A DNA stretch of 64,000 bases from Bacillus sp. FJAT-27445 (GTDB lineage Bacteria > Bacillota > Bacilli > Bacillales > Cytobacillaceae). The position numbers and the translations under genes are program-made. How positions within the stretch are numbered: the stretch's first letter is position 1; each line of letters begins with the position of its first letter. This document shows positions 9,031 to 16,734 of the stretch, in pieces. The notes under the pieces are model-generated. The model saw only the letters and a list, made by a program, of their open reading frames with translations, was not told the DNA's origin and searched no databases. The stretch lies in assembly GCF_001510665.1 (NCBI RefSeq), contig NZ_LMTI01000006.1, positions 216,516 to 280,515 of the forward strand. Direction: 5' to 3'.

Positions 9031-9515
9031 TGGCCGCTGGATTAAATAAATATGTAAAATTCGGACTGATTTTATTGCTCAGCATCGGGCTGATCTTATT
9101 CACCCAGCAAATCAAACTGATAAAAAACCCGGCGTCAACGCCGATTTCAGTTTTGACCATTTACGGATTGATTGTATTGTGGATGTTTTCCTTCATTGGC
9201 ATCCTGATTTCCGATTTTGCGAAAAAGGCTCCCGTAGGATTCATTAAGGACTTCCCGGTCCTCGGCTGGGTCGCGATTACGTCGCTTGTTTTCTGCTCTG
9301 TCTCAGACTGGTTCATAAAGGCAATCGGTGCAGTCGACTTCCTATCCATTACAACACCAATCCTGACCTTTGCGGGAATCTCAGTCGTCGACCAACTAGT
9401 GGACTTAAGGAAAACCTCCTGGAAAGTCGCCATCGTCGCCGTCTTCGTCTTCACCGGCACCTACATCGGCAGCGCATTGCTAGCCCAATTCGGACTCATC
9501 GTATCAGGAAAGTAA
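9030..9515 (+). CDS. small membrane protein, partner of DUF3100
   Basis: A 161-aa protein with five predicted helices (FGLILLLSIGLILF, ISVLTIYGLIVLWMFSF, GWVAITSLVFCSVSDWF, ITTPILTFAGISVV and VAIVAVFVFTGTYIGSAL). No Pfam family comes to mind. The ATG overlaps the stop of the DUF3100 gene by one base (TAATG), which implies tight coupling and probably a two-component membrane complex. Confidence 0.7.
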   Translation: MAAGLNKYVKFGLILLLSIGLILFTQQIKLIKNPASTPISVLTIYGLIVLWMFSFIGILISDFAKKAPVGFIKDFPVLGWVAITSLVFCSVSDWFIKAIGAVDFLSITTPILTFAGISVVDQLVDLRKTSWKVAIVAVFVFTGTYIGSALLAQFGLIVSGK

Positions 9516-9550
9516 TTTCTTAACACAAATCGCAGTATATTTCACAGTTA

Positions 9551-9588
9551 AAAAGGCTTAGAGTTCATCGACTCTAAGCCACTTTTTT
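9551..9588 (+). terminator. terminator of the M20/DUF3100 operon
   Basis: GGCTTAGAGT and ACTCTAAGCC form a perfect 10-bp stem with a 6-nt loop. It is preceded by A5 and followed by ACTTTTTT. Confidence 0.85.
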
Positions 9589-9601
9589 ACTATTTTATTT
9601 C

Positions 9602-9616
9602 ACTAAAGCACCGTTA
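9602..9616. repeat. left copy of a short direct repeat
   Basis: ACTAAAGCACCGTTA here matches ACTAAACGCACCGTTA at 11299-11314 except for one inserted C. The two copies bracket the CPBP/MerR gene pair in the same orientation. Confidence 0.5.
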
Positions 9617-9774
9617 AGTGTAATTCTTGACAAAGTTAAGAAGTGAGTTGATTATTTTATTGGAAACATTTTCATGAGAAGGATTTAGAATTTAGTTTTC
9701 GTAAGAAATCAGTAAAAAATGCTTGCAGGTTACGTAACGTCATCTTTTACTCTTTAAATTAAGGGGGTAATTAA

Positions 9775-10479
9775 ATGAATAATCGTGAAATGTACTTTCT
9801 CAAATCGCCGTGGACATGGAAAGAACTAGTCAAACTACTTATATTGGTGTTAGTGATAGTTCCAATCTTTATAGAGTATCAGTTAAAGGAATATTTGTTA
9901 TCTGTATTACAAAATGATCTTTATTCAGGAACATTGATAGGACTTATAATGTCAATTATCTTTATGTTTGGACTGTATTTTATTGCACTAAGGCCAAATA
10001 ACCTTAGTTGGAAGGAAGTCGGTTTAGTAAGATTTTCTACAAATTATTGGAAAGCAATTATTGGATGGACATTTGTATTAATTGTAATAAGCATCGCAAT
10101 GGTTGTTGTCATGGAGATTCTTTTAGGTGTTGGGCCGGAGAATAGTAAGACTGATAGCCTACAGTCAAGAATGACCCTACTTAACTTTTTGATTGGATTT
10201 GTATCTGCAGCAATTATTTCGCCGTTATATGAAGAAATATTTTACCGAGGGTTCCTTTATCGATTCTTACGTAGCAAATTTGGAATACCTATAAGCATAT
10301 TAGGTAGTTCATTTATTTTTATGATAGTTCACATTCCAACCTTCAATACATTACCAATAAATTTGGTTTCTGGTCTTATATTTGCATGGACGTATGAAAA
10401 GTCAGGTTCTATCGTTCCGGCAATAATAATACATGGAATATTTAATGGAATTGCCGTCATCCTTACTGCCCTTGGATGA
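9775..10479 (+). CDS. CPBP family intramembrane metalloprotease (CAAX protease-like)
   Basis: A 234-aa membrane protein with about eight helices. It carries the CPBP/Abi catalytic signature: EEIFYRGFLYRFL (motif 1, EExxxR), FIFMIVHIPTF (motif 2, FxxxH) and the C-terminal HGIFNGI (motif 3, HxxxN). In Bacillales such proteins are linked to bacteriocin self-immunity, protein maturation or stress signalling; the substrate is unknown. GGGGG precedes the ATG. A TTGACA box lies at 9627-9632. Its composition is visibly more AT-rich than the neighbours. It ends 17 bases inside the 3' end of the convergent MerR-type gene, so the pair probably moves and functions together. Confidence 0.85.
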   Translation: MNNREMYFLKSPWTWKELVKLLILVLVIVPIFIEYQLKEYLLSVLQNDLYSGTLIGLIMSIIFMFGLYFIALRPNNLSWKEVGLVRFSTNYWKAIIGWTFVLIVISIAMVVVMEILLGVGPENSKTDSLQSRMTLLNFLIGFVSAAIISPLYEEIFYRGFLYRFLRSKFGIPISILGSSFIFMIVHIPTFNTLPINLVSGLIFAWTYEKSGSIVPAIIIHGIFNGIAVILTALG

Positions 10480-11191
10480 TTGCATAAGCCTCTTCGATAA
10501 AATCTATAATTTCCTGCTTTATTGGATATAGATTTAGTTCATTTGAAGATTCTTGAGATCGACGTACCTCCCAAAACTTTGTCAAAAGGTTTTGATCCCC
10601 TTGAAACGTTTCCTCAGAAAGAATCTCCATGTCTTCTATAATAAGCTTAGCCTGTTCAGATCCTGGGGAGGTATCTTCCAGTATGCATAATTCAATCCGT
10701 TTAACCAGATTAATCCATTTTTTTACGGATAAATTATCCTTTTCTAATTTCGGTAGAGTCTCATATAATTTCTCTTGTTCTTCTATAGAGAAAAACGAGC
10801 TCCAGGTTCTATTCTGTTCTGGTGGGACTACTAGTGAGATAAGGTCTTCCCAATGAATCGTACCTTCTAATTTAAGAATGTGAAGCAAAGAAGTTGTATG
10901 TGCAATCGATGTTTGTATGTTAAATAATTGCTCTTTCAAATATGATTTATGAGCTATTAGAATGGTCTCTGTCGATTGGTCTTTTATAATCCTTTTTATT
11001 TCATCGAGTGGAAGAGCAAGGGATTTAAGTAGAATAACTTTTTCAAAATTTAAGCAGTCCTCTACAGAATAGAAACGTTTACCTCCCTCGCCTAGTTTTG
11101 ATGGACGAACAACGCCGATTTGATCGTAATATCTAATGGTCCTAACTGAAACCTTGAAACGCTTTGCTAATTCTCCACTTGATATTAACAT
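10463..11191 (-). CDS. MerR family transcriptional regulator
   Basis: A 242-aa protein. Residues 1-70 are a MerR-type winged helix: SSGELAKRFKVSVRTIRYYD, QIGVVRPSKLGEGGKRFYS and LNFEKVILLKSLALPLDEI. A coiled-coil dimerisation helix follows (about 75-110), then a 130-residue C-terminal effector domain with no cysteine cluster, so metal sensing is unlikely. It is convergent with the CPBP protease gene, overlapping 17 bases at their 3' ends. A perfect palindrome at 11231-11249 upstream of its start could be its own operator. Confidence 0.85.
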   Translation of the reverse strand: MLISSGELAKRFKVSVRTIRYYDQIGVVRPSKLGEGGKRFYSVEDCLNFEKVILLKSLALPLDEIKRIIKDQSTETILIAHKSYLKEQLFNIQTSIAHTTSLLHILKLEGTIHWEDLISLVVPPEQNRTWSSFFSIEEQEKLYETLPKLEKDNLSVKKWINLVKRIELCILEDTSPGSEQAKLIIEDMEILSEETFQGDQNLLTKFWEVRRSQESSNELNLYPIKQEIIDFIEEAYAIIQGQ

Positions 11192-11230
11192 TGTTCCTCT
11201 CCTTAACTTTAAATTAATAGTATTTTGTAA

Positions 11231-11249
11231 TTATGCTTATTAAGCATAA
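11231..11249. promoter_or_regulatory. palindrome upstream of merR, candidate operator
   Basis: TTATGCTT-ATT-AAGCATAA is a perfect 8-bp inverted repeat with a 3-nt centre, 40-58 bases upstream of the merR start. Such dyads are typical MerR-family binding sites; the assignment is by position only. Confidence 0.45.
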
Positions 11250-11298
11250 CTGCTTGTTAGTTCAACCTTCCCCCTTAAATTGATTGTATCTTTATTGT

Positions 11299-11314
11299 AC
11301 TAAACGCACCGTTA
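11299..11314. repeat. right copy of a short direct repeat
   Basis: ACTAAACGCACCGTTA is the partner of 9602-9616 and lies just outside the merR upstream region. Confidence 0.5.
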
Positions 11315-11440
11315 GAGTAAGTACTTTCCTTTATTTATACAAAGTTTGCACCTTAGAAGTAAACCCGTCAAGTGATTTACTAACAAGTTCAATTTTTTAG
11401 AATGTAGAGGTGATCCTGCCAATTATACTAAAAATAGTTC

Positions 11441-11469
11441 TTGTTAAATTATTTTGTAAGCGCTATATT
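11441..11469 (+). promoter_or_regulatory. promoter of the yhf operon
   Basis: TTGTTA at 11441-11446 and TATATT at 11464-11469 are spaced 17 bases apart, about 50 bases before the yhfZ start. The -10 overlaps a cre-like box, and the start site would fall in a dyad. Confidence 0.5.
11455..11468 (+). promoter_or_regulatory. cre-like box (CcpA) over the yhf -10 region
   Basis: TGTAAGCGCTATAT fits the consensus TGWAANCGNTNWCA at 12 of 14 positions; only the final CA is missing. Its location over the -10 would give catabolite repression. Confidence 0.45.
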
Positions 11470-11472
11470 TAT

Positions 11473-11494
11473 AATATACAGAATATTGTATATT
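11473..11494. promoter_or_regulatory. dyad at the yhf transcription start, candidate YhfZ operator
   Basis: AATATACA and TGTATATT are perfect 8-bp inverted arms around GAATAT, immediately downstream of the -10. A related smaller dyad, AAATAC-A-GTATTT, lies at 12483-12495 before yhfY. Confidence 0.5.
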
Positions 11495-11518
11495 GCATAA
11501 GGTTAAGGTTGTGATGAA

Positions 11519-12451
11519 ATGTCTCGGATTTGGGAAAGTTTATGTTCTAAAAATGGCCTGGCAGCCAGGTACATTGCAAAAGAATTGTTGGAAATTGAGG
11601 AAGGGAAGCGCATTCCACGGGTCAGTGACTTTACTGAAAAGCTGGACTTGGGAAGAGGGACAGTACAAGGGGCAATAAAAGTGCTGGAAGATTTACATGC
11701 CATCCAATTGGAATCTCGTGGGCATTTAGGGACATTCTTGCGAAAAAGGGATGTAAATTTGCTCTATGAAATTGCGGGAATCGGGCCAATCATTGGTGTA
11801 ATGCCGCTTCCATATTCCAGAAGGTATGAAGGACTGGCTACCGGACTAATTGAGGAACTCCAAAGTTTAAATGTTAAAGTGGGCCTCGCATACATGCGAG
11901 GGTCAGTGCCCCGGATTGAAGCCTTAAAATCCCGCCGATATGATTTTTCAATCATGTCTTTATTGGCGGCTGAGGAAGCAGTCAGGCGATTTGATGGTCT
12001 TGAAATTATAAAAGACTTTGGAGCAGAATCATATGTTTCTTCCCACAAAATCTTTTTTTCAAATGAGGGGTTCGACTCAATTAAAGACGGAATGAGAGTG
12101 GGAATTGATTACTCCTCTGTTGATCAGGCAGAAATCACTTTGCGCGAGTGTAAAGGCAAACAGGTTGAGTTAATTGAATCAGGTTATATGCAGCTTTTTT
12201 CGATGCTTAAAAAAGGCACGATTGATGCAGCTGTTTGGAATGCAGATGAAGAAAATACTCTTCAAACTTTTCCTTCATCAGATTTTACATCCAAAGAGGC
12301 AAAAGAACTGGCAGCCAAGGCAACTACGGCTGTTGTGATAGTTGAGTCTATCCGGAATGAAATCAAAGAGCGGATTCAGTCCATAAGGATAGAGAATGTC
12401 ATTCATATTCAGCGTCTCGTTATTGAAGGGAAAAAGTATCCTCATTACTAA
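11519..12451 (+). CDS. yhfZ: YhfZ-like GntR-type transcriptional regulator
   Basis: A 310-aa protein. Residues 1-70 form a winged helix (ARYIAKELLEIEEGKRIPRV, then TEKLDLGRGTVQGAIKVLED). The rest is a periplasmic-binding-protein-like effector domain (IIGVMPLPYSRRYEGLATGL, DFSIMSLLAAEEAV, GMRVGIDYSSVDQ, AAVWNADEE), the arrangement of Escherichia coli YhfZ. It heads an eight-gene operon whose remaining members are all yhf homologues, which strengthens the call. It probably senses a small-molecule substrate of the pathway and acts at the dyad at 11473-11494. The ligand is unknown. A ribosome binding site before the ATG is weak. Confidence 0.8.
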   Translation: MSRIWESLCSKNGLAARYIAKELLEIEEGKRIPRVSDFTEKLDLGRGTVQGAIKVLEDLHAIQLESRGHLGTFLRKRDVNLLYEIAGIGPIIGVMPLPYSRRYEGLATGLIEELQSLNVKVGLAYMRGSVPRIEALKSRRYDFSIMSLLAAEEAVRRFDGLEIIKDFGAESYVSSHKIFFSNEGFDSIKDGMRVGIDYSSVDQAEITLRECKGKQVELIESGYMQLFSMLKKGTIDAAVWNADEENTLQTFPSSDFTSKEAKELAAKATTAVVIVESIRNEIKERIQSIRIENVIHIQRLVIEGKKYPHY

Positions 12452-12482
12452 GAGAACTGTTTTCCTTTGTAACAAATATACT

Positions 12483-12495
12483 AAATACAGTATTT
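12483..12495. promoter_or_regulatory. small dyad between yhfZ and yhfY
   Basis: AAATAC-A-GTATTT has perfect 6-bp arms, just before the GGAGG of yhfY. It shares the TACAG..TATT core with the promoter dyad, so it may be a second regulator site. Confidence 0.3.
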
Positions 12496-12506
12496 TGGAG
12501 GTTAAT

Positions 12507-12890
12507 ATGGATATCCAGGGTCTTGAAGAAAGACTTGCTATTTTAACAGTTTCTGAAGTTGTGACAGAAAGGTCGGCGAAGATTTGCCTGGATGCATTCA
12601 GTCAGCTGCAAAGGCGTTTGGGCGCTGAGAAAATTGAGAACTCCGAAATGTTGTTTACACATTTACCGACAGCGATTACTAGAATTGAAAGGGGTGAAGA
12701 GATAAAAGGGCCAATGCCTGAACTAATGGCAGAGGTAAAACAATCAGAATGGTTTGATGAAGCAATGGAAGAAATTCGTTACATAGAAACAATTCACGGA
12801 AAACCATTGCCACCAGAAGAAATAGATTATTTGTTGCTTCACTATACGACTGTCTTTTTGCAAAACCAAAATAGGAGAGTGATGGAATGA
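12507..12890 (+). CDS. yhfY: YhfY-like PRD domain protein
   Basis: A 127-aa protein made of a single PRD-type helical domain: ILTVSEVVTERSAKICLDAF early, then MLFTHLPTAITRIERGE with the His expected of PRDs, and PPEEIDYLLLHYTTVFLQN near the end. PRDs are PTS-responsive regulatory domains; a free-standing PRD is what YhfY is in the E. coli yhf operon. The ATG at 12507 has GGAGG 6 bases upstream; earlier in-frame ATGs overlap yhfZ and are rejected. Its stop overlaps the yhfU start (ATGA). Confidence 0.75.
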   Translation: MDIQGLEERLAILTVSEVVTERSAKICLDAFSQLQRRLGAEKIENSEMLFTHLPTAITRIERGEEIKGPMPELMAEVKQSEWFDEAMEEIRYIETIHGKPLPPEEIDYLLLHYTTVFLQNQNRRVME

Positions 12891-13246
12891 AAATTGTAAT
12901 TGGCGGCCAGGTGGATAAAAGGGAGATTGAAAGTTTAGTAAAAGACCTTGATGGCAGCATAACGACAATGGTTAAATCCGATCTCGAGGCTGCAATGGCA
13001 GTCAAAACCGGCCAGGCTGATTATTATCTTGGCGCCTGCCATACAGGTGGCGGCGGTGCATTGGCTATGGCTATTGCACTCTTGGGAAAACCGAAATGTG
13101 AAACGGTCTCAATGCCAGGAAAAAGGCCCGTGGAGGCTAATGTGACTCAAGCAGTTAATGAAGGAAAGGTAGCATTTGGCTTTACGGCTGACCATAAAGA
13201 GCAGGCAGTTCCAATGATTCTATCAGCAACAAAAAATAAGGCGTAA
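12887..13246 (+). CDS. yhfU: YhfU-like DUF2620 protein
   Basis: A 119-aa small soluble protein. Residues include MKIVIGGQVDKREIESLV, YYLGACHTGGGGALAMAIAL and a C-terminal GFTADHKEQAVPMIL. The Gly-rich CHTGGGGAL segment is typical of the DUF2620 (YhfU) family, whose function is unknown. ATGA overlap with yhfY and a 27-base gap to the transporter yhfT place it mid-operon; it could be an accessory subunit of YhfT. Confidence 0.8.
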   Translation: MKIVIGGQVDKREIESLVKDLDGSITTMVKSDLEAAMAVKTGQADYYLGACHTGGGGALAMAIALLGKPKCETVSMPGKRPVEANVTQAVNEGKVAFGFTADHKEQAVPMILSATKNKA

Positions 13247-13273
13247 ACCTACATTTAATAGGGGGGAAATACG

Positions 13274-14566
13274 ATGGAAATGACGTTAATTGTCTTAATC
13301 GGTGCTGTTGCTGCTGTTTTGGCGAATATGAATATCGCGGTGTTTAACGATGGACTCCGCCCAATTGTTTCGGAACATACAGAGGGCCGGCTAACAAGAA
13401 GAGACCTAGCATTCACCGCATTTGCTATGAGTTTCGGCCTGGTAATTGGCTTTGGGATACCCTTCACATTAACGGCCAGTATTATTCTGATTCACAGTAT
13501 CCTGCTTGGGACTGACATTATCGGGCTGATGACCCCGAAGAACAAGTGGGGAACCCCTGTAGCAGCTATCATTGGCGGTGCTTATGGCGCCGGTTTGCTC
13601 GTTGGGCTTGAGGGTTTCGTAAAGCTCTTTGAAAAACTTCCCCTGAACTTTTTGCCGGCCATGGGCCAGGTTGGTGCGCCGGTTGTCGTTACGTTTATGG
13701 CATTCCCCGCACTAGCAGTCGCTTTTCAGTTCACTGTAAAAAAAGGTCTCTTAACGTTCCTCGTTTCTGCACTTGTCCGCCAATTGGCTGTTTTTGTAAA
13801 TGAAAATAAATTTTTGACCTTCTCTGATACAACCGTCACTCTTAACCAGGAAGGTATGGCTCTTATTACAGGTATGATATTCCTTCTAGTTTTTGCAATG
13901 AAAGAAAAGAAAGAGGATGGCACTTCAATCGACCTGGCAGCCATCTTCAGTGACAAGGTAGCTAAAATTCGAAAGAACGTTGTTTTCTTTATGATAATTG
14001 GAGGCTTAATTGCAGCCGCAACGAACTTGGCCATCATGGCTGGCGATCCTATTTCCCTCAATCTGTTAGCTGATGGCAAAGCGACTGATGCGGGTATTGC
14101 AGCTGCCGCGCGGGCTCTTGGATTCATTCCGCTTATAGCGAGTACGGCAATTGCGACGGGTGTATACAGCCCGGTTGGCTTCACCCTCATATTTGTTGTC
14201 GGCTTGTTCTCACCGAATGTTTGGGTAGCGTTAATTGCTGGGGTAATTGTTATTTTCCTAGAAGTCATGCTTTTGTCTAGTATTGCGAGATTTTTGGATA
14301 AATACCCTGGCATCCGCAACTCTGGAGAAAACATCCGTAGCGCGATGACAAAACTGCTTGAAGTAGCACTGTTAATCGGTGGCGCCAATGCAGCCAATGC
14401 CATTGCCCCGGGATTTGGCTTCTTCTTCATCGCTGGCACTTACTTGTTGAATGAGGCTGCCGGCCGTCCGATTGTGCGCATGGCCGTAGGACCGGTTGGT
14501 GCAATTCTTGTCGGGATTATCGCAAATATTCTTGTAGCGTTGGGGATTATGACAATTCCACAATAG
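13274..14566 (+). CDS. yhfT: YhfT-like membrane transporter
   Basis: A 430-aa polytopic protein with about 11-12 helices. It has conserved-looking polar segments NMNIAVFNDGLRPIVSEHTE, MTPKNKWGTPVAAIIGGAYG, MGQVGAPVVVTFMAFPALA and GGANAANAIAPGFGFFFIAG. This matches E. coli YhfT in size and character, a putative permease of the yhf system with unknown substrate. A GGGGGG ribosome site is present. It is inferred to import the compound processed by the four enzymes encoded downstream. Confidence 0.8.
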   Translation: MEMTLIVLIGAVAAVLANMNIAVFNDGLRPIVSEHTEGRLTRRDLAFTAFAMSFGLVIGFGIPFTLTASIILIHSILLGTDIIGLMTPKNKWGTPVAAIIGGAYGAGLLVGLEGFVKLFEKLPLNFLPAMGQVGAPVVVTFMAFPALAVAFQFTVKKGLLTFLVSALVRQLAVFVNENKFLTFSDTTVTLNQEGMALITGMIFLLVFAMKEKKEDGTSIDLAAIFSDKVAKIRKNVVFFMIIGGLIAAATNLAIMAGDPISLNLLADGKATDAGIAAAARALGFIPLIASTAIATGVYSPVGFTLIFVVGLFSPNVWVALIAGVIVIFLEVMLLSSIARFLDKYPGIRNSGENIRSAMTKLLEVALLIGGANAANAIAPGFGFFFIAGTYLLNEAAGRPIVRMAVGPVGAILVGIIANILVALGIMTIPQ

Positions 14567-14581
14567 GAATGAGGTAATAAA

Positions 14582-15508
14582 ATGATACAAACAATCCTAG
14601 GGAAAATAAATCCTGAGGAATTAGGTGTATGCTCGGTTCATGAACATCTGTCAATCGACCTTTCCAGAATCAAGAAGGATCCTGATACAATCCTTGATGA
14701 TGAGCAGGGGATGCTTGAAGAGCTGCAGGATTTTTATCGGTTGGGCGGCCGGTCGATGGTTGAAGTGACGAATGATGGCATGGGCAGGAATGTTAACAGA
14801 CTTAAGAGGCTCAGTGAGCAATCCGGCGTGCATATCATTACCTGTACAGGTTTTTATAAGGATCCGTTTATTCCTGAATTTGCTAAAAGGTGGGATGCTG
14901 AAGAATTTGCAAGGCATTTTATTCGTGAGGCAAAAGAAGGGATAGAAGGTACTGGCATCCTTCCAGGCGTTATCGGCGAGGTTGGTACTAGTAAGGACGA
15001 AATGAAACCTATAGAAAAAGAGTTGTTAATTGGAGCGGCAGTTGCAGGGAAGGAAACCGGGCTTCCTGTTACAACTCATACCACACTTGGGACATTGGGA
15101 TTTGAACAAGTCCAATTATTGACCTTCCACGGCTTGCCGGTCGATCAAATTATCATTGGCCATCAGGACCTTAATCCTAATAAGGATGAGGTTCTGGCTG
15201 TCCTGGAAACGGGCGTATTCATTGATTTTGACACCATCGGCAAAAACAACTACCGCCCAGATGAAGAGCGGGTTGACTTTTTGCTCGATTTCATTGAACG
15301 CGGATATGAAAAACAAATCCTTTTATCAGCGGATTTAACAAGAAAGTCGCATTGGAAAAAGCATGGCGGCCCTGGCTACGGACTTGTTTTGGAGACATTT
15401 ATTCCAAGGCTTAAAGATGCAGGTGTACCTCAGGAAGTTATCAATCTATTCTTGGTTTCCAATCCAGCAAGGGCTTTTACGATAGGTTCTATTAAACACG
15501 GCTGTTGA
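14582..15508 (+). CDS. php: phosphotriesterase homology protein (Php/YhfV-like)
   Basis: A 308-aa TIM-barrel metallohydrolase of the phosphotriesterase/lactonase type. Binuclear metal ligands are all visible: H20 and H22 in VHEH, E133 in GVIGEVG (Glu replaces the carbamylated Lys of true phosphotriesterases, as in E. coli PHP), H166 in TTHTTLG, H194 in IGHQDLN and D251 in LLSADLTRK. Family members hydrolyse lactones, phosphoesters or amides; the substrate here is unknown. It lies 16 bases after yhfT. Confidence 0.85.
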   Translation: MIQTILGKINPEELGVCSVHEHLSIDLSRIKKDPDTILDDEQGMLEELQDFYRLGGRSMVEVTNDGMGRNVNRLKRLSEQSGVHIITCTGFYKDPFIPEFAKRWDAEEFARHFIREAKEGIEGTGILPGVIGEVGTSKDEMKPIEKELLIGAAVAGKETGLPVTTHTTLGTLGFEQVQLLTFHGLPVDQIIIGHQDLNPNKDEVLAVLETGVFIDFDTIGKNNYRPDEERVDFLLDFIERGYEKQILLSADLTRKSHWKKHGGPGYGLVLETFIPRLKDAGVPQEVINLFLVSNPARAFTIGSIKHGC

Positions 15509-15557
15509 TAATCAACATACTTCTTTAATAAGCCTTACGAATAAGGAGTGAGACAGG

Positions 15558-16691
15558 ATGCCAGGATATGATCCTAGTAAACTGAAATATGCAGAATCCG
15601 TATTGCCAAGCTTGTCCATTGAAGAGGCAAAAGAATTACAGTTCAGGCTCGTCCATATGATGAGCAGGCATTTTGAAGGAAAGCAGTTCTTATCGATGGG
15701 GGATTTGGGCGTCTCACCAAAATGGAAGCGCCCAGAACAGACCTATTTTGCAGAGCGGGCGATTGCCGATTTTTTTGAAACGGAGGAGTGCGCACTCGTA
15801 AGGGGAGCAGGTACAGGAGCGATTCGCACTGTCTTGAGTGCGCTTCTTTCCGCTGGAGAAAAAATGATTATCCATAGTGCCCCGGTTTACATGACTACGA
15901 AGGAAACAATCCGTATTCTTGGATTGAATCCGGTTAGTGTGGATTATAACAGGATTGAGGATGTGCGGGACGCGGTCAACTCGATAAGAGACGCGAAGGT
16001 TTTTTATATTCAGCATGCGCGGCAGCAGCCTAATGACACTTATAGCCTAAAGGAAGTTATTTCGGCAGTAAAAAGTGTCCGTCCCGACCTGCCGATTGTG
16101 GTAGATGATAACTATTGCGCTTTTAAAACGTATGGAATTGGCGTTGAATATGGAGCGGATTACTCTACCTTTTCTGGTTTTAAAGTTTTAGGCCCTGAAG
16201 GCATCGGCATCATTGTAGGGAAAAAGGAAGCAATCAATCTTGTTCATGAACGGAATTATTCAGGCGGCGGACAGGTTCAGGGATATGAAGCGATGGAGCT
16301 GCTTAGGATGATGACGTTCGCCCCGGTTTCGCTTGCGATTCAAAACGAACAGGTGGAGGAACTTTGCAGGCGTTTAAATGAAGGGGAAGTACCTGGTATC
16401 GGTTCGGCCTATATGACAAACGCCCAGTCTAAAAATGTCATTGTAGAATTGGATAACCCAATCGCCAAAAAGGTAATTTCCATCAGTGATGCCAAAGGCG
16501 CGGCAACCCATCCGGTCGGGGCGGAGTCGAAATATGAAATCATACCAATGATTTACCGTGTTTCCGGAAGCTTTATCGAGGCCCAGCCTCACCTCAAGGA
16601 CTATGGGTTGAGGATCAATCCGATGAAAGCAGGGGCGTCGACGATCATTTCGATTTTGCAAAAAGCGATTCCGAAAGCAATGGAAACATGA
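15558..16691 (+). CDS. yhfS: YhfS-like PLP-dependent aminotransferase-fold enzyme
   Basis: A 377-aa fold-type I PLP enzyme. The cofactor site is visible: RGAGTGAIR (phosphate-binding turn, residues 82-90), D183-D184 in IVVDDNYCA (pyridine nitrogen contact) and K209 in TFSGFKVLGPEGIG (Schiff base). The family includes aminotransferases, lyases and desulfurases, and the reaction of YhfS is not established. AAGGAGTGA precedes the ATG by 8 bases. It is 50 bases downstream of php in the same transcription unit. Confidence 0.85.
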   Translation: MPGYDPSKLKYAESVLPSLSIEEAKELQFRLVHMMSRHFEGKQFLSMGDLGVSPKWKRPEQTYFAERAIADFFETEECALVRGAGTGAIRTVLSALLSAGEKMIIHSAPVYMTTKETIRILGLNPVSVDYNRIEDVRDAVNSIRDAKVFYIQHARQQPNDTYSLKEVISAVKSVRPDLPIVVDDNYCAFKTYGIGVEYGADYSTFSGFKVLGPEGIGIIVGKKEAINLVHERNYSGGGQVQGYEAMELLRMMTFAPVSLAIQNEQVEELCRRLNEGEVPGIGSAYMTNAQSKNVIVELDNPIAKKVISISDAKGAATHPVGAESKYEIIPMIYRVSGSFIEAQPHLKDYGLRINPMKAGASTIISILQKAIPKAMET

Positions 16692-16734
16692 GATATACAT
16701 CGATAGAGAATCCCAGTAAAAAGGGGGAAGCTTC

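Larger units (their letters stand above)
11192..11518. other. divergent intergenic region between merR and yhfZ
   Basis: It holds the MerR-side palindrome (11231-11249), the right copy of the ACTAAA...GCACCGTTA repeat (11299-11314) and the yhf promoter, cre-like box and dyad (11441-11494). No gene was found. Confidence 0.7.

Noticed and set aside
9627-9655. MerR-type 19-bp-spacer promoter before the CPBP gene
   Set aside because: TTGACA is present, but neither 17- nor 19-base spacing gives a convincing -10, and no dyad lies in the spacer.
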